From Symbiodinium natans (lineage: Eukaryota; Sar; Dinophyceae; Suessiales; Symbiodiniaceae): a stretch of DNA of 64,000 bases. Positions 21,686 through 31,905 of this stretch are shown here, one piece after another. The DNA lies in NCBI GenBank assembly GCA_905221605.1, contig CAJNDS010002157.1, positions 792,001-856,000 of the forward strand, in the 5' to 3' direction. The translations under genes and the position numbers were made by a program. The first letter of the stretch is position 1. The number at the start of each line of letters is the position of its first letter. The notes beneath the pieces were generated by a model. The model was not told where the DNA came from. It was given only the letters and a program-made list of their open reading frames with translations, and did not search any database.

Positions 21686-21763
21686 CCAATGAAGCCATCC
21701 AAGGCACGCAGGGTGGCCCTGCCTCAGACTTCACCTCGTGCCACTCCTTCTTCCGGGTTCTCG
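21686..21763 (-). CDS. exon with telomere-repeat donor, unidentified
   Basis: RTRKKEWHEVKSEAGPPCVP then WMASL, between CTTCAAG and TTGG|GTTTAGG. The donor is supplied by the first heptad of the array at about 21620-21685. Confidence 0.55.
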
Positions 21764-22409
21764 CTTGAAGTTCTATTTGGCTTCGGCTTGACTCGAAAAG
21801 GTTCTTAGGGTTCACGGAGCCTTTGGTGGCTTAGAGCTCAGGGTCAAAAACTCGAAATAAGGTCAGGAGTCGAAGAGCCCCTAAGCTTCCCAAACTTCGA
21901 AAAAAGGCCAAAACCCCAAGCGTCCGAGACTTCCTAAGCCCTAAAACGCCTGAGCCCTAAACCCTCAACCTTAAACTTCCTGAAAAAACCCTGAACTTCC
22001 TGTAGTTTAGGCGCCTCTTCGGCTCGCAAGGTGTGGAGGAGGAGGCAGGGGAGCCCCTCACATGCGGGGTCCAGGGTTTAGGGTTTGGGCTTTGCAGGGT
22101 TTAGGGCTTTGTTCGCAACGCCCAAAACCCTAAACCCGGAACCCCAAGCTGCAAAGCTACACCCCCCCCCCCTCCCTTCGCCCAGGCCCAAGACACTAAA
22201 CCCTAAACCCTAAACCCTAAACCCTAAACCCTAAAAGACGACTAAACCCGCAAACCCTAAACCCCAGAATGTTTCTAGGCCAGCATGCTTAGGGAGTAGG
22301 GTCTAAAGACCCTAGAATCCCCTTTGACCCTTAAACCCTGAACCCTAAATCCTCAACCCCAAACCCTAAACCCCAAACCCTAGAGGTTTGGAACCTTAAG
22401 GTTTCTCAC

Positions 22410-22469
22410 TTCGGATTCCACTCCTTGACCAGCTTCAGGAACTCCATCTCACTCTGGCGCAGCTTGTTC
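22410..22469 (-). CDS. exon, unidentified
   Basis: NKLRQSEMEFLKLVKEWNPK lies between AAGTCAG and AA|GTGAGA, both close to consensus. A charged helical segment. Confidence 0.6.
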
Positions 22470-22955
22470 CTGACTTGCTATCCCAGTGACCATGTTACAA
22501 TAAAACCCAGAGGGTCCATCTCCAGTTCTATTCTGGAATTAGGTACCCCAAAATCCTACTTAGCATGGTTTTGGGGTACCCAATTCCATAACAGTACTAG
22601 AAATGGACCCTCCGGGAAATGTACATCCCTTTCTTTTGCTCTTGTTTTTTTTTTTTTTTTGGGGGGGGGGGGGGGGGTTGTTGCTTTAAGAGGGAACCCC
22701 CGAACCCAAAAAAACAGGGTTTAGGGTTTAGGGTTCAGGGTACCACGGGGCTACAAAGCTGAACCAAAACGGTGTAGCTTAGGCTTTTTCCCTGAAGTGC
22801 AGTGGAGTTGGCAAGCCTTCCCCCAGGCCCTAAACCCTGAAACCCTTTTAGGTTCTGGCTTGTTTTTTTTCTAGGGCTTTGGCGCAGGGAGTTGAGTGGC
22901 TTCGGGCCATTGTGATGCTTTGGAGTCTAGGGTTTAGGGGGCTAAGAGGTTTAGG

Positions 22956-23109
22956 TTGGGATGTTCCCCCTCATGCTAACTGTCCTCAATAGGGATTACA
23001 ATAGGGGGGTACTATAATCCCTTTTATAATCCCTATTAAGGACTGTTAGTTTCATAGGGGGTACTATAATCCCTATTAAGGACGGTTAGTATAAGGGGGA
23101 ACATCCCAA
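22956..23109. mobile_element. introner-like inverted-repeat element, copy 3 with a duplicated arm
   Basis: Starts TTGGGATGTTCCCCCTCATG and ends GGGGGAACATCCCAA. The inner right arm (GGGGGTACTATAATCCCTAT and onward) is present twice in tandem. Flanks GGTTTAGG and AGTTAAGG match at 6 of 8 positions. Confidence 0.8.
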
Positions 23110-23426
23110 AGTTAAGGGGTTTGGGGTTCAGGGTGGCTCTTTAGGAATCGGTCGGAGATGCGACCGTTGGATCAACTTTGGGCGTCTGGACATGTGCTAG
23201 CTGTCCGACTGTGGGGGTTTCGGGCTGTGAGTCTGGGGGTCTATCCGACACCCGAAGCCCTACACCCCAGAAATCTTGATGTACCCTAAACCCTAAGCCC
23301 TAAAGCCTGAACCCTAAACCCTAAACCCTAAACCTTGAACCGCAAAACCCTGAGCCCTAAACCCTAAACCCTAAACCCTGAACCCTGAACCCTGAACCCT
23401 ACACCTCAAACCACAATTGCGGACAC

Positions 23427-23509
23427 CGCTGCTCAAGCCGCATTTTGTGGGGGTGGTCGGCCACGTCGTCATCCCGCTCCATTAGGTGCGGCCTCGGCCA
23501 CGAAGGAGG
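23427..23509 (-). CDS. exon, unidentified
   Basis: EPPSWPRPHLMERDDDVADH then PHKMRLEQR, after a CCTGAG acceptor and before CG|GTGTCC. Histidine and aspartate rich, strongly G/C-biased. Confidence 0.55.
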
Positions 23510-23769
23510 CTCAGGGTGCAGGGGGTTTAGGGTCTAGGGTTTAGGGTTTAGGGTTTAGGGTTTAGGGTTTAGGGTTTAGGGCGTTTGAAGATGGATGGGT
23601 CTTGGGAAACTGCCTGCAGCACCGAGCCACCTCTGGCAGGAAAATCTAGATAACCCTATAAACCCCTACCCTTAAGCCCTGAACCCCAAACCCTCAACCC
23701 TCGTTTAAAAGCCTAGGCCCTAAACCCTTTTTTTTCAGAGCCCGAAAACCCCATGTGTTAATTAAGCTC

Positions 23770-23933
23770 CAAACCCTAAACCCTAAACCTTACACCCTAA
23801 ACCCTAAACCCTAAACCCTGAACCCTGAACCCTGAACCCTGAACCCTAAACCCTAAACCCTAAACCCTAAACCCTAAACCCTAAACCCTAAACCCTAAAC
23901 CCTAAACCCTAAACCCTAAACCCTAAACCCTAG
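23770..23933. repeat. CCCTAAA/CCCTGAA array
   Basis: More than 20 heptads, with a run of CCCTGAA variants near 23816-23840. Confidence 0.9.
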
Positions 23934-23953
23934 CCCAACAAAAACAAAGTAAC

Positions 23954-24039
23954 CAGAGCCAAAGTGGCAGGTTTAAGCTGACGTCGCCATCGTCCTCATC
24001 GGGCCCGAGGAGGAGTTCTTCGTGATCCCGGGCGCGAAC
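23954..24039 (-). CDS. exon, unidentified
   Basis: VRARDHEELLLGPDEDDGDV then SLNLPLWLW, between CTCGGTAG and CTG|GTTACT. The plus strand is open too (DVAIVLIGPEEEFFVIPGAN) and has excellent codon bias, so strand is uncertain. The minus call rests on the two splice signals. Confidence 0.45.
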
Positions 24040-24573
24040 CTACCGAGTTGGGGTTTAGGGTTTAGGGTTTAGGGCTTAGGGTTCAGGGTTAAGGGTTAAG
24101 GGTTTAGGGTTCAGGGTTTAGGGTTTGGGGCGTGGGGTTTGCTGTAATATGGCGCAGAAGCTGTGAAGGTTGGGATGCGCACTAGGCTCAAAATCTTCGT
24201 GACATGCACCCAATCAGCCATGGCCCGATTGTGGAGCGCCGTCCCACCCCAGGGTTGAGGGTCCAGGGTTTAGGGTTTAGGGTTTAGGGTTTAGGGTTTA
24301 GGGTTTAGGGTTTAGGGTTCAGGCGGCAAAACCACCATAACCTGTTGCTTTTAGGGTTTAAGTTTAACTCTAAACTCGATGGTTTGCAGGGCTTTCCTGA
24401 CCTCAGAATGTAAATTAAGATTCGTTAACCGCTATGGTTTCAAGGTTAACCGCTATGGTTTCAGGGTTCCAGGGGCAGGGGGGTTTAGCGGGTTTACAGT
24501 CCAGGGTGGCCCTAATTAAACCCTAAAACCTACAAACTCTTACGCCCCAAGAAACGGACGACGAGAGACTCAC

Positions 24574-24643
24574 ATCGTCTCCTGTTCTCTGCACCCTGAG
24601 CCGTCAACCGCTCAACTCCAAAAATGTCGTCAAAGGTTGAGGT
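24574..24643 (-). CDS. exon, unidentified
   Basis: TSTFDDIFGVERLTAQGAEN then RRR, between ACCCTAAG and CGAT|GTGAGT. The donor is a full consensus match and the acceptor is a degenerate heptad. Confidence 0.55.
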
Positions 24644-24757
24644 CTTAGGGTTCGGGCAGAGCCCCTAAACCCTAAACACTAAACCACCCCTAAACCCTGG
24701 CCCTAGCCCTAAACCCTAGCCCGAATTAAACCCCAAACCCTAAAATCCTATGTTCAG

Positions 24758-24829
24758 GTGGCCTCCAAGCAGGTCTTCAAGTTCTTGGAGCACGCCCTGA
24801 CGCAGTTGAAGCGTAGTTTGGCTCTGCAG
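24758..24829 (+). CDS. exon-like island on the plus strand, unidentified
   Basis: A TATGTTCAG acceptor precedes VASKQVFKFLEHALTQLKRS, with 14 of the first 15 third positions G or C. The minus strand is also open (TLQLRQGVLQELEDLLGGHL) with a GCAG acceptor. One of the few islands where the plus strand looks better. Confidence 0.4.
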
Positions 24830-25855
24830 AAGGGCAGATTGGGGCATGGAGCGGGCTTAGGCTGTCCTAAACGCTAAACCCTTAACCCTAAACTCCGTAT
24901 TTCAAGGCCTGCGTGAGGGTCGTAGTGCTTCGAGAAGGTTTAGGCTTCTTGGGGGGTAGGGTTAGGGTTTAGGGTTTGGGGTTTGCGGTTTAGGGTGTAG
25001 GGTTTAGGGTTTAGGCTTCGCGGTTTAGCGTTTAGAAGACTGCAGCTAGGCCCTTACGCCGGGCGAAGCTTCATGGCCAACCCCCTGGTGGCCTACTTAT
25101 ATGGGTTGGCCATGAACCCTAAAAACGCCCCTAAACCCTAAACCCTAACCCCAAACCACAGACCCTAAACCTAAACCCTAAACCCTAAACCCTAAACCCT
25201 AAAAACTCCCCAAGCTGTGCATCCCAAGTCCCTCAGTCCTGCTCCGCGCCAGGTGAAAGCCCAACCTTGGTGGGGTTGGGGGGGTGGGGAGGGTTTAGGG
25301 TTTAGGGCTAGGGTTTCGGGTTTCGGGTTTCCGGTTTAGGTTGAGGGTTTAGGGTTCCTAGACCTCAGCGGGGTCTGGGATGAGGGTTTCGGGCTTCAAG
25401 CTTGGAGTTTTCGGGTTTGGGGGTTTCGAGGTGTAGGGCTTCGGGATCAGGAATTTGGGTTCGGCTGAAGGTTTTGGGCCATGAGGCATAGATTTTGTTT
25501 AGGGTTTAGGGTTTAGGGCTCAGGGTTTAGGGTTTAGGGCTTGGGATCAGGGACTTGGGGTTTAGTGTTGAAGGGCTTAGGGTTCGGGTTTTCGGCGATA
25601 AGGCGATAAGGCTCAGGCGCATTTTATATCGGTGTTTAGGAGCCTAACGCAAGTCGAATACATCGCAACTGGGAGCCTCTTGGCTGGCTGGGACGCACTT
25701 GACCTATCAGTTTTAGGGTTTAGGGTTTAAAGTTTAGGGTTTAGGGTTGAGGGTCTCACAGACGCGTTAAAGGCGCGCACCGGAACCCTGACCCCCAAAC
25801 ACCAAATCTCGGTAGGCCCAACCAAATTCGCAGACCCACGCCCGTAGTGTCAGAC

Positions 25856-25920
25856 CTCATACATCTTCAAACCCAGAGAAATCCCAAGATGCCTTGCCAA
25901 AAAGTAGATGCTTGACATTC
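25856..25920 (-). CDS. short exon, unidentified
   Basis: MSSIYFLARHLGISLGLKMY lies between TTTCTAG and GAG|GTCTGA. Hydrophobic and probably part of a membrane or packed helix. Confidence 0.4.
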
Positions 25921-27146
25921 CTAGAAAGCAAAACCCTTAACCCTAAACCGCAAGTATGTAACAGGGGTGCCAAAGTCTCTTCTGACCTCCCACTACACCC
26001 CCCGCTATGCCACCACAAAAGCACGACCCTTGCAAGCCTGGCAACATAAGGCCAAATTAAACAGGTTAGCGCTTCTAGGCAGTACAAGGCACACGACTTA
26101 GGGGTTATGGCTGAACCTTGAACACTAAACCCTAAACCCTGAACCCTAAACCCTAAGCCCTAAACCCTAAACCCTAAACCCTGAACCCAAAAAAACCCTG
26201 GGTTTCAGGCTGAGTCCCGGGCCTCACGGAGCCTTCGTCCGTGCCCTGGACCTGAGCTGGCGGCTCCCCCAGCAGGAGTGTTTGGGCTTCGGCGTTTCGA
26301 ATTTCGGGACGACAGCTTGCCAATCAGAGTGATGAGTAGGGAACCTGTCCCCTTAAATACCTGGGTTTTTTGGGAGGGCTTAGAGTTTATGGTTGAGGGT
26401 GAGCGTTTAGGGCATCCTGGAATAGCTAGACTCTGCAAGGCCGCGGGCTTTTGTGTTGGTTTTCAGCTGCCATGGCGCGGACTACAGTTCGCAAACATGC
26501 AGGGTTTGGGGTGGCAGGTACACCCCTTCATCCTAGGCTTAGGGTTTAGGGTTTCGGGTTTATGGGCCTCGGGCAACCTCCAAACACACAGAACCCCTAA
26601 CTCCAGGCCTGCTGGAACCCATGGCTTGGAGAGAGTATATGAGCCTAAACCCTAAACCCTAAACCCTAAGGACCCAGGCTTCAGTCAGAGACGGCATGGG
26701 GAGGAAAAAAGCGGAAGAAGGTTCGGGACCACATTCGGGGACCACGTAACTTCGATAAGGACGAACACACGGATGTACCAGTCAGAGACGGTATCGGAAA
26801 GCATATGTTAGGGTTGGGGGCTTAGGATTTAGGACTTCAGTGCGGCTGTAGGGTTTTGGAGGTTCGGGCTGTAGGGGTTTGTCTGCTGATTCAGGGCCTT
26901 GGCGACTTCGAGTTTCAGGGAACTTAGGAAAACCAGTGGGCTTGTTCTGGGAGAGTGTATATGCACAAACACACAAATGATTTTTGTATTTGTTCATATC
27001 TTTACTGTTGTTAGAAAGATTTTCTTTCGTATTAGTGATGTTCGTTTCTTGTGTTACAGGGTTTGGGGTGCAGGGTATGCCACGACAAAAGGGGGCCTCG
27101 GTTGCCACCCTGCACCACAATGAACTCTACTAAGCTTGCCACTCAC

Positions 27147-27242
27147 CAGCTCCCATCGACACCCCGGCAATCCGAACAAAACAAATACGCCAAGCCACAA
27201 ACAAGACCCAGCCCCAACCAACCCACACGTGCCCCGGACTCC
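27147..27242 (-). CDS. exon with a probable membrane helix
   Basis: VWVGWGWVLFVAWRICFVRI then AGVSMGA, between GTGCACAG and GCTG|GTGAGTGG. A second frame stays open through the whole region and beyond, so the frame is not certain. A following open segment (EFIVVQGGNRGPLLSWHTLH, about 27065-27130) could only be joined by a 17-nt gap. Confidence 0.35.
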
Positions 27243-27435
27243 CTGTGCACCCACAACCCTGAAACCTAAATCTCTAAACTTGAACCCATACATCATATAA
27301 ACAAACCCGGAAGACCTGCGACGTACCACCCAATAAGCCTCAAACCTCAAACGTTCGACAAACCTATAAACTCAAACCCCGAACCCTGTCAACCCCAAAC
27401 CCAAAACCCTAAACCCTATATACTAAACCCTAAAC

Positions 27436-27497
27436 CCAGGAACAGCCCAAGGGGCCAAGAAGGACAACGCATCGGCAAAGCCGCGAGTGGTAGGCCT
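27436..27497 (-). CDS. exon with telomere-repeat donor, unidentified
   Basis: RPTTRGFADALSFLAPWAVP lies between TTGACAG and CTGG|GTTTAGG. Confidence 0.5.
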
Positions 27498-27702
27498 CTG
27501 TCAAGGGTCTTGAGTCTTGAGGGTTAGGCTGATTTAGGGTTTAGGGTTGATAGGGTTTAGGGTTTAGGGGTTAGGGTTTAGGGTTAAGGGTTTAGGGTTT
27601 ATCGTCTAAAGTGTAGGGTGGGGGCGGGGGGGTTGTTAGGGTTGAGGTGCTTGGGGCTTTTCAGCCTTAAACCGAAACCGAAGCTCTGAAACATGCCCAC
27701 TA

Positions 27703-27794
27703 ACCAGGATGGGCTACTAGGCCTTAAGATCCCCATAATGAACCCTATTAAGGGCCTTTCAAGGGATTAAATAGGGTATAATGGCCCATCCTGG
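27703..27794. mobile_element. inverted-repeat element, CCAGGATGGGC ends
   Basis: Ends CCAGGATGGGC and GCCCATCCTGG are perfect inverted copies. The middle has ACCCTATTAAGGGCC and AAATAGGGTATA arms. About 92 bp and intronic by position. No second copy seen. Confidence 0.65.
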
Positions 27795-27851
27795 AAAGCC
27801 ACTGACCCGAAGCACCAAGACCAAGAGACCCGAGACAGGAGACGAAACACC

Positions 27852-27968
27852 CCAAACCCTAAACCCTAAACCCTAAACCCTAAACCCTAAACCCTAAACC
27901 CTAAACCCTAAACCCTAAACCCTAAACCCTAAACCCTAAACCCTGAACCCTGAACCCTAAGCCCTAAG
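27852..27968. repeat. CCCTAAA array
   Basis: About 16 heptads, perfect except for CCCTGAA and CCCTAAG at the right end. Confidence 0.9.
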
Positions 27969-28100
27969 CATTACGTAAAGCTCCCAAAATGAACCGAACG
28001 CCGAAGGACCTTACCACGAGCAGTTTCCCCAGAGGCCCAGAGACCCCCAAACCCTAAACCTCTGCTGAGTTGTCCCTATAGACCCTGAGAAAACTCACTC

Positions 28101-28158
28101 AAGTCGTCATTGCGTCCCACAACAAGAAGGGTTCTTCAAGGATATCCCAAAGAACCAA
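28101..28158 (-). CDS. exon, unidentified
   Basis: LVLWDILEEPFLLWDAMTT follows a CGATTGTAG acceptor and ends at T|GAGTGA, which would be a GA donor, or at an overlapping GTGAGT. A hydrophobic-acidic helix. Confidence 0.5.
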
Positions 28159-28276
28159 CTACAATCGCTAGACCCTAAACCCTCAAACCTACCCACAAAC
28201 CCCAAGCCCGAACCCCTAACCCCTAACCCCTAACCCCTAAACCCTAAACCCTAAACCCTAAACCCTAAACCTTCAC

Positions 28277-28357
28277 ATCCGAAACCGTTGGGCGACGGGC
28301 TCGGAGGCGGCCGTGGGCGTGCTCTTCGTCACGAGGGGCCGAGGCCTCAGAGGCACG
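28277..28357 (-). CDS. exon, unidentified
   Basis: Exactly 27 codons (RASEASAPRDEEHAHGRLRA then RRPTVSD) between AACCCAG and GAT|GTGAAG. The plus strand is also open (WATGSEAAVGVLFVTRGRGL), but the minus has both splice signals. Confidence 0.45.
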
Positions 28358-28568
28358 CTGGGTTCGGAACCCTTAACTCCTAAACCCTAAACCCCTTTCG
28401 GCCAAGGGCTTTGGGCTGTTTAAGGGTTTAGAGTTCAGTTTAGAGGCTATGTTTGGGGCTTGGGTGGCTCGTGGTTTAGCAGCAAAGTAGGCTTTGGGTG
28501 TTTGTGTTTGTGGTAAGGGATCGGGTGGCTAGGCCTCTCTCCATTTGTATATTCCACTAATATACTAC

Positions 28569-28725
28569 GGCTCCATGCTGGGCTCGAATTGCACATGGTT
28601 TGAGCAACGCGTCCGTGACAGCATCTGAGCTCAGGGCATGTGCGAGTTGAAAGGGGATGGGACCCGCCGGTGACGATCGTGGCTGAAGTCCCGGCGGAGG
28701 GTCTGCACGGCCGGCGATTGACTTA
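28569..28725 (-). CDS. exon, about 52 codons, unidentified
   Basis: Follows TATTCTAG and reads KSIAGRADPPPGLQPRSSPA, then PIPFQLAHALSSDAVTDALL, before a GCC|GTAGTA donor. Open throughout with no in-frame start needed. Proline-rich start, helical end. Confidence 0.5.
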
Positions 28726-28756
28726 CTAGAATACAGTCGGCTGAGGGTCTCTCAAC

Positions 28757-28904
28757 CCCCGAGCCCCAAATCCAAAAAGTCAAAGATTTCAAGCGACAGC
28801 TTAGACCATTTGCGCTTGACGTGTGTGCGTGTGCGGCCGTGGGTGTGCGTCGAACTCATACACTTGTTAAAGATGGTGGCCACTCGAATGTTTCGAAAAG
28901 CACC
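28757..28904 (-). CDS. exon, about 49 codons, unidentified
   Basis: Follows GCGTGCAG: GAFRNIRVATIFNKCMSSTH, a basic middle (GRTRTHVKRKWSKL) and a hydrophobic end (SLEIFDFLDLGLGG), then a GTTGAG donor. It lies directly upstream of 28569-28725 on the same strand. Confidence 0.5.
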
Positions 28905-29162
28905 CTGCACGCCGGAAACGAGTATTCTGAGCCCCCAAATGCACTTCGACCCTAAATTAAGATCTTGCCCTACACGTTTGGAACCGCTCGTTGAAAGTCC
29001 CAGACCCTAAAACCGCAACTCCCAAAATCCAAAATCCCCGAAGCCTTCCCCCCTCCACCCCTCCGATCTCCCCCCCCTCTCCCCGAAAAACAAAAACTAC
29101 CAAAGTGCAGCCCTAAACCCTACCCTTGTTGCAGGCCTTGTTTCCCTGCACGCCTACACTTC

Positions 29163-29250
29163 TCTCAAATGTGGTCCCTTTCGGGGTCCTTATGACAAGG
29201 CGACCCCCTCTCATTTAGAGTACCCAAAAAGGGACCATAATTTCGAGAAC
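29163..29250. repeat. short inverted-repeat element, GGTCCCTTT family
   Basis: The reverse complement of this segment matches 60352-60448 closely (AAATTATGGTCCCTTTYTGG and the facing AAAGGGACCA arm). Both have palindromic ends reading CTCTMAAWTATGGTCCCTTT. Non-coding. Confidence 0.65.
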
Positions 29251-29277
29251 TGACCGTATAAGCTGATTTAAGCCTTT

Positions 29278-29475
29278 GTAATTTTCAGCCTTGATCAGCC
29301 TAGACGAGCCTAGATAAGCCTAAATCAGCCTATCTCAGCCTACGTCAGCCTAAATCAACCCAGATAAGCCTATATAAGCCTCAGCCTATATCAGCCCAGA
29401 TAAGCCCAGACAAGCCTATACAAGCCTCTATAAGCCTGTACAAGCCTCAATAAGCCTATATCAGCCTCCTATATA
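29278..29475. repeat. minisatellite of AAGCCTATATCAGCC-type units
   Basis: About 18 degenerate 11-12-bp units built on AGCCTAnATnAGCC. Ends at a CCCTAAA array. Confidence 0.75.
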
Positions 29476-30496
29476 AGCCCTACACCCTAAACCCTAAACC
29501 CTAAACCCTGGGCAACCCTGGGCAACCCTGGGCGACCCTAAACCCTAAACCCTAAACCCTAAACCCTAAACCCTAGTCCAGGCCTTGAACGACGCAGTGA
29601 GCCGCTGGCCGCTCGCCGATGCCGGCCGCGCGGGGTTCCGAAGGGCCGGGGTGGTGGAGGCGGGGGTGGCTCCTCGTGCTCCGTCTTTGGGGAAAGAGGC
29701 CCCAAACCCTAAACCCTAACCCGAAACCCTGAACCCTATCAACCCTAAAAACCCTAAAAACCCTAAAAACCCTAAAAACCCTATAAACCCTATAAACCCT
29801 ATGAACCCTACAAACCCTATAAACCCTATAAACCCTATAAACCCCATAAACCCTATAAACCCTAGACCCTAAACCCTAAACCCTGGGGTTGGGGGGGTTA
29901 GGGTGCGTAGGGCTTCCTTTGGTGTGTCGGAGGCTTTGGTGACTCAGGTGAATCAACCGGAGCGAGCTGAGGGTGTATGTAGCTTACTTGATCAGGGTTT
30001 AGGGTTTAGGGTTTAGGGTTTAGGCTCTACCCAAACCCTGTAAGACCCCGAACTTAAACCCGCAACAGGAAAGTAGGGAGGACCGGGGGGGGGGGGTTCT
30101 GGAGCCCAAACTCCGACCCTAAACCCTAAACCCTACACCTTGAATCCTAAACGCACACTACCGATGTCCACAGCCAACCCAGGATCCCTTTTCGATGGGC
30201 AACGTTTACAATAGCATCCCTGACCCTAAAGGCTGTTTAGGGTTTAGGGTTTAAAGTTTTGGGTTTAGGCTTTAGGCTTTAGAGTAGGGCCGAAGACTTG
30301 GAATTGGGGTTGGGGCTTGGACTCAGCCCCCCACACCCAAGAGCTGATTCAAACCCAAGAGCTGATTAGATCGTCCAGGGGCCATTCGCCCGCCTCCCCA
30401 TATCCGAAGCAAAAAGGCGGCCCGCCTTTCGTCATGCCTTTGGAGAACGCTTGGGCAAACCTGCTGGCCGCAGTAGCCCGCGTTAGTCGTGGAGTT

Positions 30497-30598
30497 GGGT
30501 TTAGGGTTTAGGGTTTAGGGTTTAGGGTTTAGGGTTTAGGGTTTAGGGTTTAGGGTTTAGGGTTTAGGGTTTAGGGTTTAGGGTTTAGGGTTTAGGGT
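30497..30598. repeat. TTTAGGG array
   Basis: About 14 perfect heptads. Confidence 0.9.
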
Positions 30599-30712
30599 CT
30601 GCACGGTACAGGTTTACCGGATCTTCTCGACTCGACTGTCGGCTACTTAGTTTGGGCTACCTTCAAGAAGACTTCCCTGGCACATGATGGCAGGCAAACC
30701 ACATGTAAACCT

Positions 30713-30797
30713 TTGAGATGTTCCACTTATACAAAGAGTCCTTAACAAGGATTACAATCGGAGGTACAATAATCCCCTTTTAAGGGGAACATCCCAA
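30713..30797. mobile_element. introner-like inverted-repeat element, copy 4
   Basis: Begins TTGAGATGTTCCACTTATAC and ends TAAGGGGAACATCCCAA. Flanked by TGTAAACC and TGTAGACC, a 7-of-8 target duplication. The right arm is shortened. Confidence 0.75.
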
Positions 30798-31048
30798 TGT
30801 AGACCCAACGATCCCTGGCGCTGAAAGTTCGCGAGCCCCCGCCGGCGCACAATTAAGAATAGAACCCGGAACACTTACACAAGGCCCTGGAAGTATGAGA
30901 TCCTGTGCGCAATTAAAATCCGCGAAAATCCCACCCCAAAAATCCCTATATAAATCCCCGAAACCCCTTCCCCCCAACCCCAAAAAAACAAAACAAACAC
31001 AAAAACAAATCCTTCAACAATCCCAAAACCCCGACGAGCCCTTCTTAC

Positions 31049-31117
31049 CAGGCTTCCCTGCTGGGCGTAGGTAAGCCGATATCCCGGCGCGGCCCGGGCA
31101 TCTGCACAGAGGCCAAC
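31049..31117 (-). CDS. exon, unidentified
   Basis: LASVQMPGPRRDIGLPTPSR then EAW, between GTGCCAG and CTG|GTAAGA, both strong, with high G/C third positions. The plus strand shows a coincidental ACCAG...GTAAGC pair. Confidence 0.5.
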
Positions 31118-31173
31118 CTGGCACCCTAAACCCTAAACCCTAAACCCTAAACCCTAAACCCTAAACCCTTAAC

Positions 31174-31260
31174 CGGGTTTAGATTAGAAGGCAAGGCATG
31201 CTGCCCCATAGGATTCTGGCGTGGACAGGAGGCCGGCCGATGACTCCAGGGGTCCACAAC
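31174..31260 (-). CDS. exon, unidentified
   Basis: 29 codons (VVDPWSHRPASCPRQNPMGQ then HALPSNLNP) between GGGCCAG and CCG|GTTAAG. Phase and length are clean. Confidence 0.45.
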
Positions 31261-31371
31261 CTGGCCCCCTTTAAAAAGCCCTCAATAGGGCTTAGGGTTT
31301 AGGGTTTAGGGTTTAGGGCTTAGGGTTTAGGGTTTAGGGTTTAGGGCTTAGGAAATCCCTGCACCCCAACC

Positions 31372-31497
31372 TTGGGATGTTCCCTCTTAGACTAGCAGCT
31401 CCTTAATAGCATTTTTCATGGGGGGGGGGGGGGGGGGGGGGGGGGGGGTACCAGATTCCCGATTAAGGGCTGTGAGTTGTAAGGGGGAACCTCCCAA
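31372..31497. mobile_element. introner-like inverted-repeat element, copy 5 with a G29 run
   Basis: TTGGGATGTTCCCTCTTAGA left arm and GGGGGAACCTCCCAA right arm. CCCCAACC and CCCCGACC flank it (7 of 8). An uninterrupted run of about 29 G lies at the centre. Confidence 0.8.
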
Positions 31498-31815
31498 CCC
31501 CGACCCCTCAACCCTAGCTTTTCTCCATATGCTCCTACGACATACTCCTACATTGCTGAAAGGGCTCTTGGAAACGTCCCCACACAAAGGACACACCCTT
31601 GAGGCGCACAATAGACCATCATAATGGACCCTAAACCCTAAACCCTAAACCCTAAACCCTAAACCCTAAACCCTAAACCCTAAACCCTCATAAGTATAAG
31701 GATTCAGGGTTTAGGGTTTATAGGGGTACCCGAAACCCTAAGCAAGGACACGATCCTTCGGTGTCCGAGCCTCTGCCTAGAAGTCTAGGGCGTCAGACGC
31801 AGTTCTCCAGACCCT

Positions 31816-31905
31816 TACAGGGTGGGGCCCCCTTACTATACTAACTGTAGTTAAGGGACTTATAACCTAACTTAGGGTCCTTATAACCCAATTTAGGGCC
31901 CTTAT
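31816..31905. mobile_element. left half of a split GGGGCCCC-family element
   Basis: Matches the first 90 bp of the intact copy at 53215-53328 (read in reverse complement) up to GGGCCCTTAT. The rest of that element is found 2.9 kb away at 34816-34851. Confidence 0.75.
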
